From Geminicoccaceae bacterium (GTDB taxonomy: Bacteria; Pseudomonadota; Alphaproteobacteria; Geminicoccales; Geminicoccaceae), in NCBI GenBank assembly GCA_020638465.1, contig JACKIM010000001.1:2054501-2118500 (forward strand): a DNA stretch of 64,000 bases, given 5' to 3'. Position numbers and translations under genes: made by a program. This document shows, in pieces, positions 1-8,658 of this stretch (its first letter is position 1; every line of letters begins with the position of its first letter). A model generated the notes under the pieces. The model ran no database searches and was not told the DNA's origin. It saw only the letters and a list, made by a program, of their open reading frames with translations.

Positions 1-726
1 TATCCCAGGCTCGGCATCGTCGACCTGCCCTTCCTGTTCAAGAGCCGGGCACACTTCAACGCCACGATGAACCGCGACAATCCGTTCATCAGGGATCTGA
101 TGGACGATGTCGCCAGGGAAACCGGGATCCGCGTGATCTCGCTGCATCCCTATGGTTTCCGCGACATGACCACCAAGGACACGCCCGTCCATTCGCCAGC
201 GGACATGAAGGGCCTGCGGATGCGCACGATGGAGGTGGTTCCGCATCAGCAGATGATGGAAGCACTTGGCGCGACGCCTGTGCCGATCCCCTACCTTGAG
301 CTCTATACCAGCTTGCAGACCGGCGTTGTCGACGGTCAGGAGAACCCGCCGACCAACATCCTGTTGCAGCGCTTCTACCAGGTGCAGGGCAACATGACGA
401 TGACCCAGCATGTCATGACGGTGGGGGCCGTCATCACCAACGAGGAGTGGTGGCAGTCGCTCAGCGGCGATCAACGCAAGGCCATTCTTGCGGCCGATGC
501 AGAGGGCAGTCTTGCCCATGACGGGATCGGCAGCGTGCAGGATCTGCTCGGCGTGCAGAAGATCCGCGACGAAGGTGTGGAAGTCTACACCCCGACGCCA
601 ACCGAAATGGAGGAATTCCATGCCGCGACGGTGGAACCGACCAAGGCATGGGCTATCGACCAGTTCGGCAAGGATTTCGTGACCGGCTTCTTCGATCACA
701 TGGCGTCCTTCGACGACCGCTTCTAG
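1..726 (+). CDS. TRAP transporter substrate-binding protein DctP, 5' truncated by window edge
   Basis: This is the periplasmic solute receptor of a tripartite ATP-independent (TRAP) transporter; it would hand a carboxylate-type ligand to the QM membrane subunits. The reading frame is open from base 1, so 241 C-terminal residues are seen and the signal peptide and N-terminal lobe lie outside the window. Family features present are the GLRMRTMEV stretch, which carries the ligand-binding arginine of the DctP family, the PIPYLELYTSLQTGVVDGQENP signature region, and the helix around ITNEEWW. It is followed by dctQ and dctM on the same strand, with a hairpin in the 83-base gap. The protein closely matches the complete DctP at 40909-41934 over its whole visible length. 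The ligand cannot be told from sequence. Confidence 0.93.
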   Translation, partial: YPRLGIVDLPFLFKSRAHFNATMNRDNPFIRDLMDDVARETGIRVISLHPYGFRDMTTKDTPVHSPADMKGLRMRTMEVVPHQQMMEALGATPVPIPYLELYTSLQTGVVDGQENPPTNILLQRFYQVQGNMTMTQHVMTVGAVITNEEWWQSLSGDQRKAILAADAEGSLAHDGIGSVQDLLGVQKIRDEGVEVYTPTPTEMEEFHAATVEPTKAWAIDQFGKDFVTGFFDHMASFDDRF

Positions 727-736
727 AACAAAAAAC

Positions 737-773
737 ACCGCCCGCCCGCGCAATACCGACTGTCGCGGGCGGT
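737..773 (+). terminator. GC hairpin in the dctP-dctQ gap, probable attenuator or mRNA stabiliser
   Basis: Inverted repeat with two overlapping registers: 737-745 with 765-773, or 742-750 with 764-772, each a perfect 9-bp GC-rich stem. No U-run follows, so it is unlikely to be a full terminator. In many binding-protein transporter operons such a hairpin keeps the receptor mRNA more abundant than the permease mRNA; that role is inferred here. Confidence 0.6.
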
Positions 774-809
774 TCCGGTTCAACGATCTTTGGGGGGAGG
801 GCGGAGTAC

Positions 810-1337
810 ATGCGGGGACATGCGCTCGTCGATCGGCTCAGGCGGATCGACACGATCGTGCAACTTCTGGCAAGCAATCTCGTGGCTCTCGCCCTTCTGG
901 TCATGGTGATTGTCGTGGTGACGCTCGTCGTCGGGCGTTACTTCTTCGGGCTGTCATTCTTCTGGGGCGAGGAACTGGCCCGCTACACCATGATCTACAT
1001 GGCATTCATCGGCGGTGCGGTTGCGTTGCGCACCAACCAGCATCCACGGTTGACGGTCTTCCTCTCCATGCTTCCCGAAAGTGTCCAGCGTGTGGTGGGA
1101 TGGATCATCGGCGGGCTGATGGCTGTCACCCTCGTCATCCTGTTCTATCAGGGTCTCGATGTGGCGCTGAACGAGGGCAGACTGACGACGCCCGCCCTGC
1201 GCATCAAGTATTTCTGGGTCCTTCTGGCCGTTCCGATCGGTGCTGCCGCCATGCTCCTGCAACTGGCCATGAAGGGGCTCCAGCCACCGACGATTTCCGT
1301 CAATGAAGAAGACGATATCCGCGAGGTGATCGAATAA
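810..1337 (+). CDS. TRAP transporter small permease DctQ
   Basis: Small membrane subunit of the TRAP transporter, 175 residues, with about four predicted membrane helices. The family signature FFWGEELARY lies after the first helices, and IYMAFIGGAVALR follows it. The start at 810 is chosen because a GGGGGGAGG ribosome site ends about 10 bases upstream and because the protein then aligns from its first residues with the paralogue at 41994. The last base of its TAA stop is the first base of the dctM ATG, so the two permease subunits are translationally coupled. It works with DctM in the inner membrane and depends on the upstream DctP for ligand. Confidence 0.92.
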   Translation: MRGHALVDRLRRIDTIVQLLASNLVALALLVMVIVVVTLVVGRYFFGLSFFWGEELARYTMIYMAFIGGAVALRTNQHPRLTVFLSMLPESVQRVVGWIIGGLMAVTLVILFYQGLDVALNEGRLTTPALRIKYFWVLLAVPIGAAAMLLQLAMKGLQPPTISVNEEDDIREVIE

Positions 1338-2623
1338 TGTCGGCTTTCGGATGGATGCTCATCGCCTTTGCCTGTCTTACGGTCTTCGGCTTTCCGCTGG
1401 CCTTTGCGATGCTGCTTTCCTGCATCGTCTATTTCACGCTTGCGGGCGAGCCCATGTATCTGGTCGCCCAGCAGTTCTTCAACGGGATCGACTTCTTCAC
1501 CATCATGGCGATCCCGTTCTTCATGCTCGCCGGCGAGCTCATGGTCGCTTCCGGCACCGCCGACCGCCTGCTGAAGTTCGCCCAGCTCCTGGTCGGGCGG
1601 CTTCGCGGCGGCACGGGCTATGTCAACATCCTCGCCTCGATGCTGTTCGGCGGATGTTCGGGTTCGTCGATCGCCGATATCGCGGCACTCGGGCGGATGC
1701 AGGTCCAGATGATGGAGCGCTCGGGCTTCTCCCGCGAATTTTCGGCGGCACTCACCGTCTCGACCTCGATCAAGGGCGCGATCATCCCGCCGTCCATTCC
1801 CATCGTACTCGTCGGTGCCGTGACCGGAACATCCATCGGCGGAATGCTGATCGGCGGTCTCGTGCCCGGCCTCCTCGTCGCCATCGCCATGGCCATCACC
1901 GTCTTTCTCGTGACCCGGCGGCAGAACATCCAGACCAGCCCGCGCAAGACGTTTTCCGAAGCGATTGTCATCATTATCCAGTCGCTGCCCTTCCTCGCCA
2001 TGCCGGGTATCATCCTCGGCGGCATCCTTTCCGGCGTGTTCACACCGACAGAGGCTTCGGCGGCGGCGGTCGGCTGGGGGTTCATCCTGCTCATGGCGGA
2101 AACGCGGCTGCGTCCGGACTGGAAGCTGCTCTGGCGCATTTTCGTGCGGTCCGGCACGCTCTCCGCCGCAGTCCTCATGCTCACCGGCGCGTCGAACGTG
2201 TTCTCCTGGGTTCTCGCGAGCGAGCAGGTTCCGGCGACCATTTCGCAGATGATCTTCTCGATCACCGAGAGTCCCATCCTCATCTTCCTCATCATCAACC
2301 TGTTCCTGTTGATATGGGGACTGTTCATGGACATGCTTCCGGCGATCTTCATCGTCCTGCCGATCCTGATGCCGCTCGCAAGCCATCTCGGTATCGATCC
2401 CGTGCATTTCGGCGTGGTGGCGACCTTCAATCTCGTCATCGGCCTCATCACACCCCCCTACGGAACGGCACTCTTCACCGGATCCATCGTGCTCGGCATT
2501 CCCATCGAGAGGATGGTGCGTCACATGCTCCCGTTCTTCGGGGCCGCGGTGTTCGTCCTGCTCCTGATCACCTATGTCCCCGAGACCGTCCTGTTCCTGC
2601 CCCGGCTCATGGGTCTTCTATAG
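1337..2623 (+). CDS. TRAP transporter large permease DctM
   Basis: Large membrane subunit (428 residues) that forms the ion-coupled translocation channel of the TRAP transporter. It has the usual DctM length and about 12 hydrophobic segments. Family motifs seen include LFGGCSGSSIADIAALG near residue 105, TSIKGAIIPPSIPIVL near 147, GVFTPTEASA near 235 and GLITPPYGTALF near 370. The ATG overlaps the dctQ stop by one base. It is very similar, also at DNA level, to the DctM at 42515-43804, which marks the two operons as paralogues. Only weak dyad symmetry, around CACCTTCAGGTG, follows the gene, and no convincing terminator is visible. Confidence 0.95.
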   Translation: MSAFGWMLIAFACLTVFGFPLAFAMLLSCIVYFTLAGEPMYLVAQQFFNGIDFFTIMAIPFFMLAGELMVASGTADRLLKFAQLLVGRLRGGTGYVNILASMLFGGCSGSSIADIAALGRMQVQMMERSGFSREFSAALTVSTSIKGAIIPPSIPIVLVGAVTGTSIGGMLIGGLVPGLLVAIAMAITVFLVTRRQNIQTSPRKTFSEAIVIIIQSLPFLAMPGIILGGILSGVFTPTEASAAAVGWGFILLMAETRLRPDWKLLWRIFVRSGTLSAAVLMLTGASNVFSWVLASEQVPATISQMIFSITESPILIFLIINLFLLIWGLFMDMLPAIFIVLPILMPLASHLGIDPVHFGVVATFNLVIGLITPPYGTALFTGSIVLGIPIERMVRHMLPFFGAAVFVLLLITYVPETVLFLPRLMGLL

Positions 2624-2808
2624 AAGATTGGTGCAATGCTGCATGTTTCCACCTTCAGGTGTGTGCCATGAATTTCAAATAAAACTTAACAGTATATATA
2701 AAAAAGTAGAATTGCCCATAGTTGATATTCCTTATTTTCGGGCATCAAGAATTTTGAGAAATGTACAATGAATTTTATTTCAAGATCATTTATCGGGAGA
2801 TCGACGCA
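2624..2808. other. AT-rich intergenic region upstream of the RTX gene
   Basis: The 185 bases between dctM and the RTX gene are clearly more AT-rich than their surroundings, with runs such as TATATATAAAAAAG near 2693-2706. It presumably carries the RTX promoter, but I find no -35/-10 pair good enough to annotate. Confidence 0.5.
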
Positions 2809-3996
2809 ATGGCCAATATCCTGGGAAGCGCGGGCAATGATCCTATCTCGGGGACTCCTGAAGATGATGTCATCATCGGCGATCCCTACGCGGGCTCCTT
2901 TGACGTTTTTGCGGGTTTTGTCGACAATTGGGGAGATCTCGCTGCTGGCAGGGGCGGGGATGATGTGATTTTTGGCGGGGACGGCCGCGACCTGCTCCTT
3001 GGCGATGCCTGGACAATCCGGGCCCATGCCCTTGGCGGCGATGACCAGCTCCATGTCGGGGCGAACCCCTATCTTCCCTATCTCGCCTCAGGGCAGGCGT
3101 TCGGCGATGCCTATTCCATGTACAACCACAGCGTGGGCGGCGAAGACACGATCTACGGTGGGGCAGACCCCGACCGCCTCTTCGGCGATGCGCACGACAT
3201 GTATGACAAGGCAGTCGGCGGAGATGATGTAATCTATGGCGGGGCCGGCAGTATCTTCCTCCGCACGGCAGACGTGATCTACGGCGACGCAGCCAACATG
3301 TACGGCAAGGCTTCCGGCGGTGACGACCAGATCCATGGCGGGCAGGATGTCAATTTCCTCCATGGCGACGCGGAATACATGTACGACAAGTCCACAGGCG
3401 GTGATGATACGATCTACGGCGATTCGGATTATGATCGTATCTATGGCGACGCAGTTGTCATGAACGACCGCAGTGCTGGTGGTGACGATACGATCTACGG
3501 CGGGGGACAGGGCAGTCAGGGGGCATTCCTTGACGAACTCCATGGCGATGCCGACCAGATGTACGGCAGGGCGGTCGGTGGCGATGACACGATCCATGGT
3601 GGAGCGGGTACCGATCAGCTCTATGGCGATGCCGGGGGAATGTGGGACCGTTCCGTCGGTGGCAACGATAGACTCTTCGGTGGCGATGGCGATGACGAGC
3701 TCTGGGGGGACGGGCAGTTTCATTCTTCCCATGTTCGCGGTGGCGACGACCTGCTGACGGGCGGTGACGGAGCCGACACGTTCTTCTTTGCCGGTGATTT
3801 TGGTGTGGATACGATCACCGACTTCAGTTCCGGCGACGGCGACAGGATCGCGTTCGAGACGTTCGGCAGTGACGATATCTCCCTCATGTTCCTGGGCGGC
3901 AACAGTGTTGTCACGGTGGACAACGAGTGGGGCCAGGGAGGGCATATCATCGCTCTGAACGCTCATCTCGGCCCTGATGATTTCCTGTTCAGTTGA
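2809..3996 (+). CDS. RTX-type calcium-binding repeat protein, probably secreted by a type I system
   Basis: Acidic, glycine-rich protein of 395 residues with no N-terminal signal peptide. After a short N-terminus (LGSAGNDPISGTPEDDVIIGD) it has about nine imperfect units of 28-35 residues with consensus GDAxxMYxxxxGGDDxIYGG plus a variable spacer. The C-terminus (GADTFFFAGDFGVDTITDF, then DGDRIAF) is the type found in serralysin-like type I secretion substrates. RTX repeats bind calcium and fold outside the cell. No enzymatic domain is visible, so it may be a surface or matrix protein. I chose the ATG at 2809 over the one at 2761 because GGGAGA lies 8 bases upstream and the protein then begins with the typical MANILG-like sequence. 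No T1SS ABC/HlyD genes are adjacent; the HlyD-type gene at 25542 belongs to another system. Confidence 0.85.
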   Translation: MANILGSAGNDPISGTPEDDVIIGDPYAGSFDVFAGFVDNWGDLAAGRGGDDVIFGGDGRDLLLGDAWTIRAHALGGDDQLHVGANPYLPYLASGQAFGDAYSMYNHSVGGEDTIYGGADPDRLFGDAHDMYDKAVGGDDVIYGGAGSIFLRTADVIYGDAANMYGKASGGDDQIHGGQDVNFLHGDAEYMYDKSTGGDDTIYGDSDYDRIYGDAVVMNDRSAGGDDTIYGGGQGSQGAFLDELHGDADQMYGRAVGGDDTIHGGAGTDQLYGDAGGMWDRSVGGNDRLFGGDGDDELWGDGQFHSSHVRGGDDLLTGGDGADTFFFAGDFGVDTITDFSSGDGDRIAFETFGSDDISLMFLGGNSVVTVDNEWGQGGHIIALNAHLGPDDFLFS

Positions 3997-4146
3997 TTGA
4001 AATCTGCTGGCATATTTCTTCCGCCCTTTTTGCTGCATCGCAGCTATCGGCATTTTGTCAACGCGCTGCTAGGATCGGGTGGCACGATCCGGCAGGCAGG
4101 GTGATGCATGTCCTGCCCTGGCGGGGATCGAACGGGGGACATGCCT

Positions 4147-5169
4147 ATGTTGAAGAAGACAATCCTGGTCGCGGCTTGCGGGCTCGTCATGGCGGGCGGG
4201 GCGCGGGCTGCCGACAGGACGCTGACCATTTCCGTCTACAGTTTCGCGCAGGATGAGTTCAAGGAGCTGGTCTATACGCCATTCGAGCAGATCTGCGGCT
4301 GCGAGATCGTCGTCGAGACGGGAAATTCAGTCGAGCGGATGGCCAAGATCGAGGCCAACAAGGCCGACCCGGTCATCGACATGGCCGTGCTCTCGGCGCA
4401 TGATGCCCTTGCCGCGGCCCGCGCGGGACTGTTGCAGCCCGTCGATGTGTCGAAGCTGTCGAATTACGACAAGCTCTACGATGTGGCCAAGGACCCGATC
4501 GGCGGACATATGGGCGTGGGCTACACTTTCTATGCCACCTCGATCGTCTACCGCTCCGACAAGGTGACGGTGAACAGCTGGGCTGACCTGCTGTCGCCCG
4601 AGCTTGCCGGCAATGTCGCCTTTCCCGACATCACCACCAATCAGGGACCGCCCAGCCTCTACATGCTGTCGAAGGCTCTCGACGACGGCTCCGGCGGCGT
4701 TCCGGCGGCCATTTCCGCGGTCGGGGAAAAGGCCGATGATTTCGTGACCTTCTATGTCCGCTCCTCGCAGCTGGCCCAGCTGATGCAGCAGGAGGAGATC
4801 TGGGCGGCCCCCATCGGTCGCTTCGCATGGGCGCAGTTCAAGGACAATGGCCTGCCGATGGCGTGGGCGACGCCTGCCGAGGGGCAGACCGGAGGCATGA
4901 ACGTGATGGTGATGACCGCGCATAACGGCAATGAAGACCTCGCCCTGCAGTTCATGGATTTCTGGCTTTCCACCGATATCCAGACCGCGCTGGCCGACAA
5001 GCTGGTCGACAGCCCCGCCAATGCCGAGGTCAAGGTCTCCGATGAGGTCGCCGACAATCTGACCTACGGTGCAAAGACCGTATCCCAGCTGCATCTGCTG
5101 CCGGCCGCCGAGATTCTCGACAATCGCGAGACATGGCTCGACCAGTGGAACAACGAGGTCGTCCAGTAG
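4147..5169 (+). CDS. ABC transporter extracellular substrate-binding protein, Pot/Afu type
   Basis: Periplasmic binding protein of 340 residues for the ABC importer encoded just downstream. It has a Sec signal peptide (MLKKTILVAACGLVMAGGARA, cleavage before ADRT) followed by the type II binding-protein fold seen in the spermidine/putrescine and iron families: an early TISVYSFAQDEF strand, a central AFPDITTNQG stretch and a C-terminal NRETWLDQWN helix. Of two in-frame ATGs (4141, 4147) I prefer 4147, because GGGGGA at 4134-4139 is then seven bases away. The following permease starts four bases after the stop. Fusion to nucleoside hydrolase and adenine deaminase genes suggests a nucleoside-like or purine-related ligand, but family membership alone would suggest polyamine or iron. 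The ligand is unproven. Confidence 0.9.
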   Translation: MLKKTILVAACGLVMAGGARAADRTLTISVYSFAQDEFKELVYTPFEQICGCEIVVETGNSVERMAKIEANKADPVIDMAVLSAHDALAAARAGLLQPVDVSKLSNYDKLYDVAKDPIGGHMGVGYTFYATSIVYRSDKVTVNSWADLLSPELAGNVAFPDITTNQGPPSLYMLSKALDDGSGGVPAAISAVGEKADDFVTFYVRSSQLAQLMQQEEIWAAPIGRFAWAQFKDNGLPMAWATPAEGQTGGMNVMVMTAHNGNEDLALQFMDFWLSTDIQTALADKLVDSPANAEVKVSDEVADNLTYGAKTVSQLHLLPAAEILDNRETWLDQWNNEVVQ

Positions 5170-5173
5170 GGCG

Positions 5174-6025
5174 ATGTTCGAAAACCGGGCTGTCGGTCTG
5201 GCTCTCGCGATGCCCGCGGCGATCTTCGCCGCGGTCATTTTTCTGCTGCCGGTTGGTATTCTCCTTTCCGAGGCATTCCACACCGATACCGGCTGGTCGG
5301 CCTGGGCCTATGTCGAATTCTTCCAGAGCGGGCGCAACCAGACGGTATTCCTGCGCACGTTGAAACTCGCGGCGATGGTCGCGCTGGTATCGGCGGTGAT
5401 CGGCTACGCCGCCGCCTTCGCCATTGTCGGCCTGCCCGCAAGTTCGCGCGGTCGGATCTTCGGACTCGTCACTCTGCCGCTGATGATCTCGCCGGTCGCG
5501 CGCACCTATGCCTGGCTGGTCATCCTGGGACGCACCGGCTTCGTCAACCGCATCCTCGTGGATCTGGGAATCGCGGAAGCGCCGCTGCGCATCCTGTTCA
5601 GCGAGACGGCGGTATTCATCGGCCTGTTGCAGCTGTTCCTGCCCCTGATGATCATTTCGCTGGTTTCGGCGATGGAGAACATGCCGCGCGACGCGGTTTC
5701 CGCCGCGCGCATCCTCGGCGCGAACTGGTTTCAGGTGTTCCGGCTGGTGATCCTGCCGTTGACGCGCGAGGGGCTGGTCATCGGCGGAACGCTGGTGTTC
5801 ACAGGTTCGATGACGGCCTACATCACTCCGGCCATTCTTGGCGGATCCAAGGTCCTGATGCTGGAAACCCTGCTTTATCAGAGGGTTTCGGTTGCCAACG
5901 ATTTCGTTTCGGCCAGCGTCATCGCCATGATCCTGATCGTCATGGCCTTTTCCGCCAACCTGCTGCTGAAGCGGATCGCGACGGCCCGCAAGACGCCCCG
6001 GAATATGGCCGGAGCGGCGAGATGA
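5174..6025 (+). CDS. ABC transporter permease, PotB-like
   Basis: Inner-membrane permease of 283 residues with about six helices. The EAA-type loop that contacts the ATPase is visible as ENMPRDAVSAARILGANWFQ near residue 165-185. It begins four bases after the binding-protein stop; upstream in-frame starts would run into that gene and give a non-membrane N-terminus, so ATG 5174 (MFENRAVG) is used. Its stop overlaps the next permease start by four bases (ATGA). It forms a heterodimer with the product of 6022-6801. Confidence 0.93.
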   Translation: MFENRAVGLALAMPAAIFAAVIFLLPVGILLSEAFHTDTGWSAWAYVEFFQSGRNQTVFLRTLKLAAMVALVSAVIGYAAAFAIVGLPASSRGRIFGLVTLPLMISPVARTYAWLVILGRTGFVNRILVDLGIAEAPLRILFSETAVFIGLLQLFLPLMIISLVSAMENMPRDAVSAARILGANWFQVFRLVILPLTREGLVIGGTLVFTGSMTAYITPAILGGSKVLMLETLLYQRVSVANDFVSASVIAMILIVMAFSANLLLKRIATARKTPRNMAGAAR

Positions 6026-6801
6026 CCAGCCGGACCGCCACCTGGCTCATTCTCGGGCTGACCTTGACGTTCCTGATCGGCCCGTTCCTCATCATCATCG
6101 CCGCTGCCCTTTCCGCCGGCAACACCCTGGCCTTTCCGCCGCAGGGCTTCTCGTTTCGGTGGTTCATCAAGGTTTTCGAGATCGAGAGTTTCCGTGCGAG
6201 CTTCGGCGTTTCGATGTTCCTTGCGATCTTCGGCACGCTGGCGGCCCTCGTCCTGGGCGTTCCGGCGGCCTATGCGATGAACCGCTACAGGGTGCCGGGC
6301 GCGGAACTGGTCAAGGCCGTCGTCTCCTCGCCGATCATCGTGCCGGGCATCATCGTCGGACTGGCGCTGCTGCGCTATTTCGCCCTGCCCTATGGGGTGG
6401 GGATCGGCACGGCCCTGTTCCTGGCCCACACCGCGCTCGTCCTGCCCTATGCGGTGCGGGTGGTGTCGGCCAGTCTGGAGAACCTGCGCACGGACATGGA
6501 GGAGGCCGCGTTGCTGCTGGGATGTTCGCGGTTCGGCGCCTTTCGCCGGATCGTGCTGCCCAACATCCGTGGCGGAATCCTCGCGGCGTTCATTCTGGGC
6601 TTTGTCACCAGTTTCAATCAGGTGCCGGTCTCGCTGTTCCTGTCCGGCCCCGGTTTGAGAACATTGCCCATCGACATGATTGCCTACATGGAAATCAACT
6701 ACGATCCGTCAATTGCCGCCCTGTCCGCACTGCTTGCCTTCATGTCGATCGCCATCGTCTTTGCCGCCGAACGCTTCATCGGGCTATCGCGCTATGTCTG
6801 A
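6022..6801 (+). CDS. ABC transporter permease, PotC-like
   Basis: Second inner-membrane permease, 259 residues, six predicted helices. The EAA loop is seen as LRTDMEEAALLLGCSRFGAFR near residue 155-175. It starts inside the end of the previous permease (ATGA overlap) and its own last eight bases overlap the start of the ATPase, so the whole importer is one transcription and translation unit. It pairs with the 5174-6025 product around the ATPase dimer. Confidence 0.93.
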   Translation: MTSRTATWLILGLTLTFLIGPFLIIIAAALSAGNTLAFPPQGFSFRWFIKVFEIESFRASFGVSMFLAIFGTLAALVLGVPAAYAMNRYRVPGAELVKAVVSSPIIVPGIIVGLALLRYFALPYGVGIGTALFLAHTALVLPYAVRVVSASLENLRTDMEEAALLLGCSRFGAFRRIVLPNIRGGILAAFILGFVTSFNQVPVSLFLSGPGLRTLPIDMIAYMEINYDPSIAALSALLAFMSIAIVFAAERFIGLSRYV

Positions 6802-7768
6802 CGCCACCCATGCCGATTTCGTTTCGCTTGAGGGCCTGACCCTCGCCTATGGCGACACCATCGCCGTCGAGGCGCTCGATCTCGGGATCAGGGAGGGCGA
6901 GCTGGTCGCCCTGCTCGGTCCGTCGGGCTGTGGCAAGACCACGACCATGCGTGCGATCGCAGGGCTGCTGAAGCCCCGTCGGGGGCGGATCCTGATTGCC
7001 GGTCGCGATGTGACAAGGCTCGCACCCAGTCGCCGCGAGGTGGGGCTGGTCTTCCAGTCCTATGCGCTGTTCCCGCATCTGAACGTCTACGAGAATGTCG
7101 CCTTTGGTTTGAGGTTGCGCCGTGAAGCCGGTCTCGACGCGAAGGTCATGGCCGGACTGGCAACGGTCGGATTGTCCGAGTTCGCCCGCAGGATGCCGGC
7201 CGAACTGTCGGGAGGCCAGCAGCAGCGGGTTTCTCTGGCCCGTTCGCTGGTGATGCAACCCAAGGTGCTGATGCTGGACGAACCGTTGTCCAATCTCGAT
7301 GCGAGGCTTCGGCTGGAGATGCGCTCCGAGTTGCAGCGAGTGCAAAGGGAGACCGGTGTGACCATGGTGTTCGTCACCCACGACCAGGCCGAGGCACTGG
7401 CACTGGCCGACCGTATCGTGTTGATGCGTCACGGAAGGATCGAGCAGATCGGCACACCCGAGGAAATCTACAACCGGCCCGTCAGCGGCTTCGCCGCCGA
7501 TTTCGTCGGCTTCGAGACCATCCTTCCCGATGGAGCGGGGGGCGGGCTTGCCTGGCGGCCGGGTTCCGTCGTGCTCGGCCACGGCCCGCACGAGGGAGAG
7601 GTGCGCGGTGCCGCCTTTGCCGGAGAGCGCCGGGAATATGTACTCAGGAGTGAATTCGGCATCGTCAAGGCCGATGTGCCCGCCGACCGCGAGGTCTACC
7701 GGATCGGCGACCGGATCGCTTTCGACCTGCCACGGGAAGCGGCCGTGGCCCTGGCCCGGTTCGACTGA
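6794..7768 (+). CDS. ABC transporter ATP-binding protein, PotA-like
   Basis: ATPase subunit (324 residues) that powers the importer. Walker A GPSGCGKTT is at residues 42-50, then the Q-loop in LVFQSYALFPH, the signature LSGGQQQRVSLARSL, Walker B with the D-loop VLMLDEPLSNLD, and the switch His in FVTHDQAEAL. A short C-terminal region after residue 250 is a reduced TOBE-like regulatory domain. ATG 6794 overlaps the end of the second permease; longer in-frame starts would read through that gene. The TGA stop overlaps the ATG of the nucleoside hydrolase by one base, which ties transport directly to nucleoside cleavage. Confidence 0.94.
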   Translation: MSDATHADFVSLEGLTLAYGDTIAVEALDLGIREGELVALLGPSGCGKTTTMRAIAGLLKPRRGRILIAGRDVTRLAPSRREVGLVFQSYALFPHLNVYENVAFGLRLRREAGLDAKVMAGLATVGLSEFARRMPAELSGGQQQRVSLARSLVMQPKVLMLDEPLSNLDARLRLEMRSELQRVQRETGVTMVFVTHDQAEALALADRIVLMRHGRIEQIGTPEEIYNRPVSGFAADFVGFETILPDGAGGGLAWRPGSVVLGHGPHEGEVRGAAFAGERREYVLRSEFGIVKADVPADREVYRIGDRIAFDLPREAAVALARFD

Positions 7769-8658
7769 TGGGGATCTGGGTCGATACCGACATGGGTGTC
7801 GATGATCTGTTCGCAATCTTCCTTGTGCGGCGATATCTGGCAATTGACGGAATATCGCTCGTCTTCGGCAATGCGCCCCTCGATCGGGTTTGCCGCAATG
7901 CTGCCGGTGCCCGCGACCGCTTCGGGTGGACCATGCCGATCGTGGCGGGAGCCGATCGCGCTCTTCTGGGGGGTGCTGAGACCGCGCAGCGTATCCTGGG
8001 CGAGAGCGGCATGCCCAGCCGCGGCGAACGGCTGCCCGAATGTCGGGCCATCTTCGAAGCTGCCCAGCCGGCTCTCGCGGCATGGCTCGAACGCGCGGTG
8101 GACGCCCGTATTCTGGCGCTCGGTCCACTCGCCAACCTCGCCATTCTCGTCCTGCATCGTCCGGATCTCGCGGGTCGCATCGGCGAGGTGGTCTGGATGG
8201 GGGGAGGGGTGACGCGGGGAAACCACACCGCATCGGCCGAGTTCAATGCCCTTGCCGATCCCGAAGCGCTGGCGGTGCTCCTTGCGCGGGAAGTGCCCCT
8301 CACCATGATCGACCTCGACGCGTGCAGACAGGTCGAGATCACCGAGGACGATGTCCGGTCGCTCGCGGCGCCACCGCTCATCCGCGACCTGCTCGGCGGT
8401 TATCTCGACATTGCGCTGACGCGTGGACGGACGGGCATGGCGCTCTACGATCCCGTGGCGGCGGCGGCCCTGGCATGTCCTGAACTGTTCACCTTCGCCG
8501 CGGCACGGATCGACGTGGAGCTTGCCGGGCGGCATACCCGCGGGCGGACCGTCGTCGACCAGCGCGATCCTGTCGCCGCCAACGCCCGCATTGTCGACAG
8601 TCTCGATGCCGCGACTGTCAAGTCCTTGTGCCTTTCGGCTCTGGAGGATGTGTGCTGA
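7768..8658 (+). CDS. Nucleoside hydrolase, inosine-uridine-preferring (IUNH) family
   Basis: Predicted ribonucleoside hydrolase, 296 residues, which splits N-ribosyl nucleosides into base and ribose. The N-terminal aspartate cluster DTDMGVDD (residues 6-13) is the calcium and ribose site of the IUNH fold, and the VWMGGGVTRGN motif near residue 148 and the NALADPEA motif near 162 are also typical. Near residue 228 the usual HDP motif reads YDP, so the leaving-group histidine of group I enzymes is absent while the metal-binding Asp remains; group II/III-like enzymes vary here. The start overlaps the ATPase stop and its stop overlaps the adenine deaminase start, both as one-base TGATG junctions. 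Purine specificity is inferred from context. Confidence 0.9.
   Translation: MGIWVDTDMGVDDLFAIFLVRRYLAIDGISLVFGNAPLDRVCRNAAGARDRFGWTMPIVAGADRALLGGAETAQRILGESGMPSRGERLPECRAIFEAAQPALAAWLERAVDARILALGPLANLAILVLHRPDLAGRIGEVVWMGGGVTRGNHTASAEFNALADPEALAVLLAREVPLTMIDLDACRQVEITEDDVRSLAAPPLIRDLLGGYLDIALTRGRTGMALYDPVAAAALACPELFTFAAARIDVELAGRHTRGRTVVDQRDPVAANARIVDSLDAATVKSLCLSALEDVC

Noticed and set aside
1148..2524. 458-residue minus-strand frame opposite dctQ/dctM
   Set aside because: Composition dominated by Asp, Glu, His, Arg and Gly, the usual antisense shadow of a hydrophobic gene; dctM on the plus strand is certain.
3000..3760. Regular DNA repeats that could look like a CRISPR array
   Set aside because: Spacing is irregular, repeats are imperfect and in frame, and they encode the RTX units. 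No cas genes are present.
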